Assembly: GCA_030550295.1 (NCBI GenBank) | Contig: JAUQPQ010000022.1 | Span: 1 to 20,533 of the forward strand | Source of the DNA: Chloroflexota bacterium | GTDB taxonomy: Bacteria > Chloroflexota > Dehalococcoidia > SM23-28-2 > HRBIN24 | Reading direction: 5' to 3' | DNA length: 20,533 nucleotides | Shown here: positions 13,610-20,533 of the stretch, one piece after another | How positions within the stretch are numbered: the first letter of the stretch is position 1 | Layout of the letters: each line of letters opens with the position of its first letter | Program-made: the position numbers and the translations under genes | The notes under the pieces: generated by a model | Database searches by the model: none | Told to the model about the DNA's origin: nothing | The model's input: the letters and a program-made list of their open reading frames with translations, nothing else

Positions 13610-14279
13610 GGCCTTGGGAAGTTGGGGGCGGGCAGCCCGGTTCCGTCAGGGCATTTATAGGCTTCTGGCCTCTTCCTTCCTGCCGCCCCAAAAAGAGCGG
13701 TGGCAGCAGATGCAGGAGGCGGCCAAGTCGCTGAGGCGACAAGATAAATGGGCCCGCGATCTGCCCTTTTATATGCCATGGAGGGAGTTTTCGGCCTCCT
13801 TAGGGCAAAAAGAGCCCTTGTCCCTGGAGGACTATAACCGCCTTTTGGGGCCGGGAGGAGATGCCCCCCCATGGGAATCTTCCTACTTGGGGCCGATCCT
13901 CCTAGCCCAGGCCGAGGTGGTGGCCGATCTGCAACAGGCCTACCTGAGGGCAGGTTTGCACCCCACTTTCCCCCATGGGCCCGACCATATCAGCGTTGAG
14001 CTGGAGTTCATGTCCTACCTGTGCGGACAGGAGGCCGAAGCCTGGGAGCGAGGCGATACGCGGGAAGTTAGGCGCCAATTGAAGCGTGAGGGGAAGTTTC
14101 TGGGTGGCCATCTGTGCCGCTGGCTTCCCGCCTTCGTTAGGCGCCTAGAAGGGGCTGCGGCCCCGCCAGTATTGGTCAAGGGGGCTTACGCTGCCTGGGC
14201 CCTCACCTGCCACGACTACGATCTGGCCCGACTGCTAGACGCAGAGTTGGCCTTCGCCCCTACCATCGATGAGGGATGA
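13575..14279 (+). CDS. TorD/DmsD-family molybdoenzyme maturation chaperone
   Basis: A cytoplasmic all-helical chaperone (234 residues from ATG 13575). The N-terminal FRQGIYRLLASSFLPP (23-38) matches the first TorD helix. GPDHISVELEFM (135-146) is the E/G-PDHI-x2-EL-x-FM signature, followed by a HLCRWLPAFVRRLE helix. The protein would bind the Tat signal of the catalytic subunit and hold it for cofactor insertion. Start choice: ATG 13575 overlaps the small membrane gene by 35 nt and has a weak ribosome site; TTG 13614 lies about 13 nt after the strong GAGGGGAGGT and would give a 221-residue protein beginning closer to the family norm. Either is possible. Confidence 0.85.
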   Translation: MSFGPRGEVKSRALGSWGRAARFRQGIYRLLASSFLPPQKERWQQMQEAAKSLRRQDKWARDLPFYMPWREFSASLGQKEPLSLEDYNRLLGPGGDAPPWESSYLGPILLAQAEVVADLQQAYLRAGLHPTFPHGPDHISVELEFMSYLCGQEAEAWERGDTREVRRQLKREGKFLGGHLCRWLPAFVRRLEGAAAPPVLVKGAYAAWALTCHDYDLARLLDAELAFAPTIDEG

Positions 14280-14283
14280 GAGG

Positions 14284-15765
14284 ATGACGGTGCGTGTCCT
14301 CCTGTGCCAAGACGTAGAGGACAAAGGCCTCCCTGTGGCATCGCTACTCTCATTCCTCCAAGAGCAAGGGGTAGAGGCCCAGGTGGCCAGCCAATTATGC
14401 CCCCACCCCTATCAGATAGCCCAAAAGGCCAAAGGGGCCGATCAGCTCATCGTGGCCACCTGTTACCGATGGGAGGCGGCAGGTGAGCTGGAGGAATACG
14501 CCCGTCGAGCAGGGGTAAGCCCCCTGGCATTCCAGGTGGTGCCCCTTGCCCGCATATGTGAAGGGGATCCTCGCCCCCTAGAGAAGGCGCAGGCATCCTT
14601 GGCGATGGCGGTTCTCAGGGCAAGGGCCTTCCCAGGGGCCCGCCCCGAGAACCTGCGTCCTTACCTATTGCCCAGGCAGCGCCGAATAACCCGGAGGGCT
14701 CTTTTCTCCCTTTCATCCCTTTCCTATAGGCCTATACCTACAGTCCACCGGGCTCGCTGCCGGGCCGAGGATGGGTGCCGGCAGTGCGTCCATACCTGCC
14801 CCCACGAAGCCTTGGAAGAAGAGGGGGGGATCATTCAGCTCAGGCGTGAGGCATGCACCTCTTGCGGCGCATGCGTCATGGCTTGCCCCCAGCTAGCCCT
14901 AGAGATGCCTGGCTGGTCGCCAGAGGAGGTGAGGGCCGAGCTAGAAGCCGCCCTAGCCTATGGCCAAGGAAGGGGCATAGCCTTCATATGCCCACAGATA
15001 GCGCCACCAGGGGGACCATGGATGGCCGTTAGGGTACCTTGCGCCTCAGCCGTCTCTGTAGCAGCTCTCCTCTTCGCCCTCCAGGGAGGGGCGGTGGCGG
15101 TAGGCCACTGCCGACACCAATGTCAATCGGGCCTGAGACAGGTGGTGGAAGCCCGCCTGGACTTTTGTCGCTCCCTGCTCACCGCCTTAGGGAAAGACCC
15201 AGTCATTATCCCCTTGGTAGACGCCACAGACGGCCATATAGACCTTCCCGTCCCTCCCTTACAGGAACGGGGGCCTACAAGCATCGGCCCCATCGCCGGG
15301 GCCGGGGCCGATGCCCAGGCCATCCTCTCGCTCACAGGGGACCATCTCCTCACCTTAGCTCACGAGGGGGCACCACTAGGCGTGGCCCAAGTAGATGAGT
15401 CTTCCTGCACCCTGTGTAGCAGCTGTGCCTTCTCGTGCCCTACAGGGGCCCTAGGGTACGAAGAAAGGGAAGGCCAGGCCTTCCTCTCCTTTGAGGCTAC
15501 TCTATGCATCGCTTGTGGGCAGTGCGTAGAGTCCTGCCCTGAGCGCGAACGGGGCGCCATAGCTATCTGGCGGGGGGTTGACACCGCCACCCTAAGGGAG
15601 GGCCGTAAGACCGTGGCCAAAGATGAGATGGTCTCCTGCCAGCGATGCGGCGAGCGAGTAGCCACGGCGAAGATGCTGTCACGCCTAGAAGGCCTTTTAG
15701 GGGCCCAGTTCAGCTCCCGCCGCATGGCCCAGCTCTGTCAAGACTGCAGGGGCCTTCCCCTCTGA
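14284..15765 (+). CDS. Multi-cluster Fe-S fusion protein: HdrA N-terminal-like + 2[4Fe-4S] + MvhD-like + 2[4Fe-4S] + zinc ribbon
   Basis: Start at ATG 14284, 8 nt after GAGGG; the earlier ATG 14269 lies in the torD-like gene without a ribosome site. In the 493-residue product, residues 1-125 resemble the HdrA N-terminal domain (Cys8, IVATCYR with Cys60, EYARRAGVSPLAFQVV, Cys92), with no FAD domain. A 2[4Fe-4S] ferredoxin region follows (Cys159/165/168/172 and Cys191/194/197/201). Residues about 230-310 resemble MvhD, the hydrogenase Fe-S subunit (FICP Cys236, Cys253, GHCRHQC 275-280). A second ferredoxin region has Cys375/378/381/385 and Cys408/411/414/418. A CxxC pair at each end of the tail (Cys452/455, Cys485/488) suggests a zinc ribbon. 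No signal or membrane segment is seen, so it is cytoplasmic. It is likely an electron-transfer hub for the Mo operon. Confidence 0.75.
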   Translation: MTVRVLLCQDVEDKGLPVASLLSFLQEQGVEAQVASQLCPHPYQIAQKAKGADQLIVATCYRWEAAGELEEYARRAGVSPLAFQVVPLARICEGDPRPLEKAQASLAMAVLRARAFPGARPENLRPYLLPRQRRITRRALFSLSSLSYRPIPTVHRARCRAEDGCRQCVHTCPHEALEEEGGIIQLRREACTSCGACVMACPQLALEMPGWSPEEVRAELEAALAYGQGRGIAFICPQIAPPGGPWMAVRVPCASAVSVAALLFALQGGAVAVGHCRHQCQSGLRQVVEARLDFCRSLLTALGKDPVIIPLVDATDGHIDLPVPPLQERGPTSIGPIAGAGADAQAILSLTGDHLLTLAHEGAPLGVAQVDESSCTLCSSCAFSCPTGALGYEEREGQAFLSFEATLCIACGQCVESCPERERGAIAIWRGVDTATLREGRKTVAKDEMVSCQRCGERVATAKMLSRLEGLLGAQFSSRRMAQLCQDCRGLPL

Positions 15766-15785
15766 GGACGTGAGATAATGAAGCC

Positions 15786-16838
15786 ATGGAGCTGGCCCTT
15801 ATCGGCCTCCAGGGGGCAGGCAAGACCACCCTCCTTCACGCCATAACGCGAGGGCCAAGGGGAGGGCCAGTAGCCACCGTCCCTCTGCCCGATCCCCGCT
15901 TAGACCAGTTGGCCGCCCATTTCCGTCCCCTTCGCACCATCTACCCTGAAGCCACCTTTCACGACCTGCCCCCATGGCCTGAAGGGGGACGCCCCTTTTC
16001 CCCCGAGGCCTCACATCTCCTCTCCCGGGCCGAGGCCCTCGTAATGGTAATAAGGGCCTTTAGGCGCCCTGACGTGCCTCACCCCAGAGGCGAAGTGGAC
16101 CCTGAAAGGGACTTCCAAGAGCTCTCCCTAGAGATGGCCTACCGCGACCTTGATGTGGTCTCGCGCCGGCTGGAGAAGGTGGCCAAGGCAGCAGCCTCGG
16201 CCCGCCCAACGGAAAGGGAATCGGCCCAGCGCGAGCTGAAGGCGCTGCAAAGGGCCAAGGCCACCCTAGAGGCCGAGAGGCCCCTGCGCCAAGAAGGCCT
16301 CACGCCTGAAGAGAGAAAGCTCCTCTCTCCCTTTGCCCTCCTTACCCTCAGGCCCCTCCTCATCGCCATCAACGCCGACGACCCCGTGATAGGCACAGAG
16401 ATCTCCCAGGCCTTAGCATCACGTTACGGAGGGGAGGCTACCACCTTTGTCCCCATATGTGCCCAAATGGAGCTAGAGCTGGCCCAAATGCCCCAGGAAG
16501 AGGCCGATGCCTTCCGCCAAGAACTAGGCCTGCCCCCCGAGGGCATGGGAGCCTTTCTCCGCTCAGTGCTAGAGGTAACGGGAACCGTCACCTTCTACAC
16601 AGTGGTGGGGGAAGAGTGTCGTGCCTGGCCCGTCCCCAGGGGCACCACTGCTTTAGAGGCAGCAAGCAAGATCCACTCCGACATGGCCAGAGGGTTCGTG
16701 CGGGCAGAGGTGATCCCCTGGCACCAGCTCCTAGAGGTAGGCACCCTACAAGAGGCCAAAGCCCGTGGCCTTCTCCGCACTGAGGGCAAAGGATACGTCG
16801 TCCAGGACGGCGACGTGATACACATCCTTTTCCACTAG
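15786..16838 (+). CDS. Divergent YchF/OLA1-like GTPase/ATPase with TGS-type C-terminal domain
   Basis: The 350-residue P-loop protein has G1 at GLQGAGKTT (7-15). The segment VMVIRAFRRPDVPHPRGEVDPERDFQELSLEM follows the YchF pattern closely, as does the helical insert near 120-185. The C-terminal DUF933/TGS region is clear: TFYTVVGEECRAWPVPRGTTALEAA, IHSDMARGFVRAEVI and EGKGYVVQDGDVIHILF. The usual G3 motif DIAG is FHDLPP (Asp60 kept, Gly lost), and the NxxE-type G4 is NADD (196-199). YchF proteins bind the ribosome and prefer ATP. Nucleotide turnover here may be altered. It begins 20 nt after the Fe-S fusion gene and ends 4 nt from the convergent trmO stop. It could be a paralogue of an unseen canonical YchF. 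Confidence 0.82.
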   Translation: MELALIGLQGAGKTTLLHAITRGPRGGPVATVPLPDPRLDQLAAHFRPLRTIYPEATFHDLPPWPEGGRPFSPEASHLLSRAEALVMVIRAFRRPDVPHPRGEVDPERDFQELSLEMAYRDLDVVSRRLEKVAKAAASARPTERESAQRELKALQRAKATLEAERPLRQEGLTPEERKLLSPFALLTLRPLLIAINADDPVIGTEISQALASRYGGEATTFVPICAQMELELAQMPQEEADAFRQELGLPPEGMGAFLRSVLEVTGTVTFYTVVGEECRAWPVPRGTTALEAASKIHSDMARGFVRAEVIPWHQLLEVGTLQEAKARGLLRTEGKGYVVQDGDVIHILFH

Positions 16839-16842
16839 CCCC

Positions 16843-17340
16843 TCACCCCCCTACCCAAGGGGGCACCTGCGCCCCAGGAACGGCATCGTAGTGAGGGATA
16901 TAGGGCTTGATGTCTAGCACAGGCGTGCCATCGATGGCGTCGAGGCCACGGACCCATAGGACGTTATGGCTTACCCTCAACAGCGGACATACCGTTAGGC
17001 CTAAGGGGTTGGGCCGGAGCTGGCTGCGGGTAGCAAATAGCCCCGCAAGGGGAAGATCTTGGCGTCCTCCAGGATGGATCTGAAGGCGGGCCCCTCTAAG
17101 CTCTGATGGCACCTCATGTAAGTAGAAAAGGACATAGACGTGGGAGAAGCCTTCCAGTCCCAATAGCGCCTGGGCCAGCGCTGGCCTAAGGACTATGCGC
17201 GCCTCCACCCCCTCCCAGCCGTAGGGGCGCATCTGGCGCACAGGGCTTCTAACCACCCCGATGGGCTGCAAGACTACTCTGGGCAGGGGGCCTGGATCCT
17301 GAGGCCCAAGGCCCAGCCACCCTTTAACTACTTCCCACAC
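16843..17340 (-). CDS. trmO: tRNA (N6-threonylcarbamoyladenosine37-N6)-methyltransferase TrmO (TsaA/YaeB family)
   Basis: A 165-residue UPF0066 beta-barrel enzyme. Signatures in order are LQPIGVVRSP (24-33), GLEGFSHVYVLFYLHEV, GLFATRSQLRPNPLGLT (the most conserved block, SAM/tRNA binding) and GLDAIDGTPVLDIKPYIP. The enzyme uses SAM to convert t6A37 to m6t6A37 in ACY-reading threonine tRNA. I accept the GTG start at 17340, because AAGGGGGG lies just upstream and immediately follows the sfsA stop. The 10-nt gap to sfsA indicates one transcript. The C-terminal extension found in gammaproteobacterial TrmO is absent, so specificity may differ. Confidence 0.88.
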   Translation of the reverse strand: MWEVVKGWLGLGPQDPGPLPRVVLQPIGVVRSPVRQMRPYGWEGVEARIVLRPALAQALLGLEGFSHVYVLFYLHEVPSELRGARLQIHPGGRQDLPLAGLFATRSQLRPNPLGLTVCPLLRVSHNVLWVRGLDAIDGTPVLDIKPYIPHYDAVPGAQVPPWVGG

Positions 17341-17350
17341 TAAACCCCCC

Positions 17351-18061
17351 TTACACGCATACCGGTACGGGATCGGCGATGGCCACCTCCTGGGGCGATA
17401 CCCGGCACCGATAGGCCAGCACCATCACGCCACTGCGGTGGGCCTCCCCCAGGGCACGGGCGAAGGCCGGATCGGCCCCATGATGGGGGGAGAAAGCCTG
17501 CGCATCTTCCCGCTGCACAACGAAGATGACTGCCGCCCCCAGCCCCTGACGGAGCGCCTCCATGAGGGCCTGTAGATGCCGCCGCCCCCTTAGAGTAGGA
17601 GCATCAGGGAACAGGGCCATCCCTCCTTCCACCAAAGTAACCGACTTAGCCTCCACCAGCACCTGGCCCTGGGGCCCCCCCAAGAGGAGGTCTAACCTCG
17701 CCCCGCCGAAAATCGGCTCTCGCCTCACCACCCTGAGCCCAGCCAATGCCCCAAGGCGACCCTCCTCTACCGCCTCCATAACCAACCTATTGGGCAACCT
17801 AGCATCGGCCGAGACCCACACGCCGTCAACGTATACTAGCGCCAGATCTAGTCCCGTCTTCCTGCCCACCCTGGGCCGGGGCGTTAAAAGCACCGGCGCC
17901 CCAGGAAACATCAGCTCATGGAGGCGCCCCGAGTTGGCCAAATGGGCATGCACCACTTCTCCCCCCACCTCTACCGCCACAACGAAGCGGTTCACCCGTT
18001 GTATCAAGTTCCCACTTACTAGGTGAGGGGGCAAGCGCACAGGCCCAGTATAACAGGACAT
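17351..18061 (-). CDS. sfsA: SfsA-family DNA-binding/nuclease-fold protein
   Basis: The 236-residue protein shows the two SfsA parts. The N-terminal OB-like domain has NRFVVAVEV and HAHLANSGRLHELMFPGAPV (about 24-57). The C-terminal PDDEXK-type domain has Asp124 (ARLDLLL), Glu137-x-Lys139 (VLVEAKSVTL), FPDAPTLRGRRHLQAL and HHGADPAFARAL. SfsA was named for a genetic effect on sugar fermentation in E. coli; its biochemical activity is unsettled. The ATG at 18061 is used, though a minus-strand TATACT (18047-18052) lies just inside it, so a later GTG start (18040) cannot be excluded. It is divergent from gyrB across 66 nt. Confidence 0.9.
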   Translation of the reverse strand: MSCYTGPVRLPPHLVSGNLIQRVNRFVVAVEVGGEVVHAHLANSGRLHELMFPGAPVLLTPRPRVGRKTGLDLALVYVDGVWVSADARLPNRLVMEAVEEGRLGALAGLRVVRREPIFGGARLDLLLGGPQGQVLVEAKSVTLVEGGMALFPDAPTLRGRRHLQALMEALRQGLGAAVIFVVQREDAQAFSPHHGADPAFARALGEAHRSGVMVLAYRCRVSPQEVAIADPVPVCV

Positions 18062-18068
18062 AAACGGG

Positions 18069-18097
18069 ATGACTGTAGCAATCTAAAGGGGTAAAAT
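18069..18097 (+). promoter_or_regulatory. Candidate sigma-70 promoter of gyrB (ATGACT - 17 nt - TAAAAT)
   Basis: A -35-like ATGACT (18069-18074, 4/6 to consensus) and a -10 TAAAAT (18092-18097, 5/6) are separated by exactly 17 nt. They lie in the short divergent region between sfsA and gyrB. The predicted start point near 18104 would leave a very short leader in which the ribosome site lies at or near the 5' end. Confidence 0.5.
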
Positions 18098-18103
18098 AGG
18101 CAA

Positions 18104-18124
18104 AGGAGGTTCTCTTCAGCTCCT
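18104..18124 (+). promoter_or_regulatory. gyrB ribosome site with complementary CTCCT hairpin
   Basis: AGGAG (18104-18108, within AAAGGAGGT) is perfectly complementary to CTCCT (18120-18124), leaving an 11-nt loop. The ribosome site is about 18 nt from the ATG at 18128, longer than the usual 5-9 nt. The pairing could either mask the site or, if the site is not used, be incidental. Confidence 0.35.
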
Positions 18125-18127
18125 CAG

Positions 18128-20044
18128 ATGGCCCACAAAAGGCAAGACTCCTACACAGCCGCCGATATCCAGGTCTTAGAAGGTCTGGAGGCCGTGCGCC
18201 TGCGGCCCGGCATGTACATCGGCTCCACCGATGCCCGCGGCCTGCACCACCTTTTATTTGAGATCGTGGACAACTCCATCGACGAGGCCATGGCTGGCTA
18301 CTGCGACCGCATTGAGGTGGTACTGGACCGTGAGGGAGGGGCACTGGTGCGGGACAACGGCCGTGGGATACCAGTAGATATCCACCCCCAAACCGGCCGT
18401 TCGGCCCTGGAGACAGTGATGACGCAGCTGCACGCGGGGGGTAAGTTTGATCGCCAGGTCTACAAGGTATCTGGGGGCCTTCACGGCGTAGGGGCGGCGG
18501 TAGTCAACGCCCTCTCAGAGCGCCTCTGGGTAGAGGTGCGGCGCAACGGCCTCGTCTACCGTCAGGAGTACGAGCGCGGCAACCCCTTGGGCGACGTCCA
18601 GGTGGTAAGTGAGGTGGCTTCTGGTGAGACGGGCACCACCACTTGGTTCCAACCCGATAGCCAGATATTCCGTCACCGGGAATTTGACTTCGATACGGTG
18701 GCCCAGCGGCTCCAGGAGATGGCTTTCCTCACCAGGGGAGTATGGATACGCCTGGTAGACGAGCGCACGGGCAGGGAGGTGAACTACTACTACGAGGGGG
18801 GCATACGGAGCTTCGTCCAGCGGCTCAACAAGGGTCGAAAGCCCCTCCATGAGCCCATATACTTCCAGCGCACCGTCAACAGCACCATCATCGAGGTAGC
18901 CATCCAGTATAACGATGGCTTTACTGAATCTGCTTACGCCTTCGCCAACTGCATCCACAACATCGATGGTGGCACCCACCTTACAGGCTTCCGCAGCGGC
19001 CTCACCCGCGTTATCAACGACTATGCCCGACGCCAGAAGCTTTTGAAGGATGACGAGGCCAACCTCACCGGTGACGACGTGCGGGAGGGTTTGGCGGCCA
19101 TCATATCGGTCAAGCTGCCCGATCCCCAGTTCGAGGGGCAGACAAAGACCCGCCTAGGTAATGCGGAGATCAAGGGGCAGGTAGAGTCGGTGGTGGTGGA
19201 GGAGCTCTCTCGCTGGCTGGAGGAGCACCCTGGGCCCGCCCGCCGCATCGTGGAAAAGTGCCTCACTGCTGCCCGAGCCCGGGAAGCAGCAAAGAAGGCC
19301 CGGGAGCTGGTCCTGAAGAAGGGGAGTCTGGAAGATACCACCACCCTGCCTGGCAAGCTCGCTGACTGCACGGAGAAGGAACCACGCAAAAGAGAGCTCT
19401 ACATAGTGGAGGGGGACTCAGCAGGAGGATCGGCTAAACAGGGGCGAGACCGTCGCTTCCAGGCCATCTTGCCCTTGCGTGGCAAGGTCCTCAACGTGGA
19501 GAAGGCCCGCCCCGACAAGGTCCTCGCCCACGAAGAGATAAGGGCCATGGTGGCCGCCCTAGGCGCCGGCATGGGCGAATCCATCGACCTGACGCGCCTG
19601 CGCTACCACCGCGTCATCATCATGACCGATGCCGACGTAGACGGCTCCCACATACGCACCCTCCTTCTTACCTTTTTCTTCCGCCACATGCGGCCCCTTA
19701 TTGAGGCAGGCCACCTGTATATCGCCCAGCCTCCCCTCTACCGCATTGCCAAAGGCAAAGAGGTGTACTGGGCCTACTCAGAGCAGGAGAAGGAGGCGCT
19801 CCTTCAGCGCCTAAAGGACGGCAAAGGTGTAGCCGTGCAGCGCTACAAGGGCCTGGGAGAGATGAACCCAGAGCAGCTCTGGGAGACCACCATGGACCCC
19901 CAAAAACGCACCATCCTCCAGGTGACCATTGAAGATGCTGCCCTTGCTGACAGGGTGTTCAGCCAGCTAATGGGGGAAGACGTAGCTCCCCGCAAAGCGT
20001 TCATTCAGAGCCATTACCAACAGGTGCGGCGCCTGGACGTTTAA
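18128..20044 (+). CDS. gyrB: DNA gyrase subunit B
   Basis: The 638-residue type II topoisomerase ATPase subunit is complete. GHKL ATPase motifs: EIVDNSIDEA with Glu45, RDNGRGIP with Asp76, and GGLHGVG (116-122). The transducer carries QTKTRLGN. The TOPRIM domain has YIVEGDSAGGSAKQGRDR (about 424-441) and MTDADVDGSHIRTLLLTFFFR (499 onward). The C-terminus has QRYKGLGEMNPEQLWETTMDP. GyrB with GyrA introduces negative supercoils in DNA. The length fits the short GyrB form without the proteobacterial insert. The gene is monocistronic as far as the window shows: it is divergent from sfsA and followed by 184 nt before the next start. No DnaA-box cluster suggesting an origin is seen. Confidence 0.97.
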   Translation: MAHKRQDSYTAADIQVLEGLEAVRLRPGMYIGSTDARGLHHLLFEIVDNSIDEAMAGYCDRIEVVLDREGGALVRDNGRGIPVDIHPQTGRSALETVMTQLHAGGKFDRQVYKVSGGLHGVGAAVVNALSERLWVEVRRNGLVYRQEYERGNPLGDVQVVSEVASGETGTTTWFQPDSQIFRHREFDFDTVAQRLQEMAFLTRGVWIRLVDERTGREVNYYYEGGIRSFVQRLNKGRKPLHEPIYFQRTVNSTIIEVAIQYNDGFTESAYAFANCIHNIDGGTHLTGFRSGLTRVINDYARRQKLLKDDEANLTGDDVREGLAAIISVKLPDPQFEGQTKTRLGNAEIKGQVESVVVEELSRWLEEHPGPARRIVEKCLTAARAREAAKKARELVLKKGSLEDTTTLPGKLADCTEKEPRKRELYIVEGDSAGGSAKQGRDRRFQAILPLRGKVLNVEKARPDKVLAHEEIRAMVAALGAGMGESIDLTRLRYHRVIIMTDADVDGSHIRTLLLTFFFRHMRPLIEAGHLYIAQPPLYRIAKGKEVYWAYSEQEKEALLQRLKDGKGVAVQRYKGLGEMNPEQLWETTMDPQKRTILQVTIEDAALADRVFSQLMGEDVAPRKAFIQSHYQQVRRLDV

Positions 20045-20228
20045 GGGCTTCCTCCAGCTTCAAGAAGCGCTCCGAGGTTCAGTGGGCACGCCCTGGACAC
20101 TATTCGGCCACCAACTCCAGGCCCAAAGTCACTACTTCTAGGGAATATCGGAGCAAGCCCGGAAAGTCAGCGGTGCCCTCCTCCAGGTTTTCCCCCCAAA
20201 TAAGTCTAGAATAGGTGAAGGGATGACG
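20045..20228. other. Intergenic region downstream of gyrB
   Basis: I find no convincing gene or terminator. A -10-like TAGAAT is at 20207-20212, just before the next start. The only hairpin is a weak GCTTC/GAAGC pair with a 2-nt loop near 20058-20070. A minus-strand stop-free reading that looks protein-like crosses the region (see findings). Confidence 0.4.
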
Positions 20229-20533
20229 ATGCTCATTGTGGAACTCGACCCTCCCCTCCCCTGCCCCTTGGGGTTTGAAGGGGATACGGCATCTCTCGTG
20301 TATTTCATGTCGTTCGCCGTGGCCGAGAGATACGGAGCCTTACATGAGCTGGCCCAAGCCGCATCCTTTCTGCGGCGACAGCTCAAGATAGACCTGTCGC
20401 CCCTCTTGCGGTTCACCAGCGCCCAGCCAGAGAGCCCCCAGGACGTAGAGGAGCTGGAGGCCATATGGCAAGACCCCGAACCCTTGGCCCGCTGTTGCGA
20501 GGAGGTGGCAGCAGCCCTTGAGCTCCACCCCCG
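20229..20533 (+). CDS. Unrecognised protein, N-terminal 101 residues; runs off the window end
   Basis: An open frame with no stop from ATG 20223 to the last base. I prefer ATG 20229, because GGTGAAGGG (20214-20222) is then 6 nt upstream. The visible part begins MLIVELDPPLPCPLGFEGD. It continues with an alanine- and leucine-rich helix (LVYFMSFAVAERYGALHELAQAA), LRRQLKIDLSPLLRF, and an acidic helical segment (PQDVEELEAIWQDPEPLARCCEEV). I do not recognise a family. Third-codon-position GC looks similar to neighbouring genes, which supports real coding. There is no signal peptide or membrane segment in the visible part. Confidence 0.6.
   Translation, partial: MLIVELDPPLPCPLGFEGDTASLVYFMSFAVAERYGALHELAQAASFLRRQLKIDLSPLLRFTSAQPESPQDVEELEAIWQDPEPLARCCEEVAAALELHP

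Noticed and set aside
20138..20464. Minus-strand open frame of 108 codons near the end
   Set aside because: It is Ser/Arg-rich with no motif and overlaps the better-supported plus-strand frame from 20229.
1..20533. CRISPR arrays, tRNA or rRNA genes, insertion sequences or phage genes
   Set aside because: I found no regularly spaced repeats, cloverleaf-like sequences, transposase/integrase motifs or terminal inverted repeats in the window.

Overview
This GC-rich window looks like chromosomal DNA from a thermophilic member of the Chloroflexota, possibly a Dehalococcoidia-like lineage. That placement is inferred from gene content and codon style (frequent ATA, AGG and CTA codons; a methylmalonyl-CoA mutase large subunit without its B12 domain; a DevR/DosR-type two-component system) and was not checked by phylogeny. 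Genes are tightly packed. I see no rRNA, tRNA, CRISPR array, insertion sequence or phage gene.

Layout. (1) 1-1949, plus strand: the 3' end of a P-loop kinase gene, then mobB and mobA, all overlapping; MobA and MobB serve the molybdenum guanine-dinucleotide cofactor. (2) 2045-2203: a small CxxC zinc-ribbon protein. (3) 4521-2200, minus strand: a shortened universal stress protein, a GAF-domain sensor histidine kinase and a DosR-like response regulator, read as one operon. (4) 4675-5250: a GNAT acetyltransferase. (5) 8516-5363, minus strand: prepilin peptidase, methylmalonyl-CoA mutase-type large subunit, ABM monooxygenase-like protein and a frameshifted, truncated GH130 glycosidase remnant. 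(6) 8754-15765, plus strand: a molybdenum oxidoreductase operon with a Tat-exported catalytic subunit, a four-cluster ferredoxin subunit, a NrfD-type membrane subunit, a small two-helix membrane protein, a TorD-type chaperone and an unusual HdrA/MvhD-like multi-cluster Fe-S fusion protein. (7) 15786-16838: a divergent YchF-like GTPase. (8) 18061-16843, minus strand: sfsA and trmO. (9) 18128-20044: gyrB. (10) 20229 to the window end: an unrecognised open reading frame that runs off the edge.

How it fits together. MobA/MobB, the TorD-like chaperone and the A/B/C subunits form a coherent set for making, inserting and using a Mo-bis-MGD enzyme linked to the quinone pool. The response regulator has the same DNA-contacting helix residues as mycobacterial DosR. 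DosR-box-like words (GGGACTAAGGTCCT and relatives) lie ahead of the zinc-ribbon gene, between the divergent stress operon and GNAT gene, and ahead of the molybdenum operon. I therefore propose that one redox- or oxygen-responsive regulon links these blocks. The most unusual items are the HdrA/MvhD-like fusion protein and the catalytic subunit, whose N-terminal Fe-S motif lacks one of its four usual cysteines.
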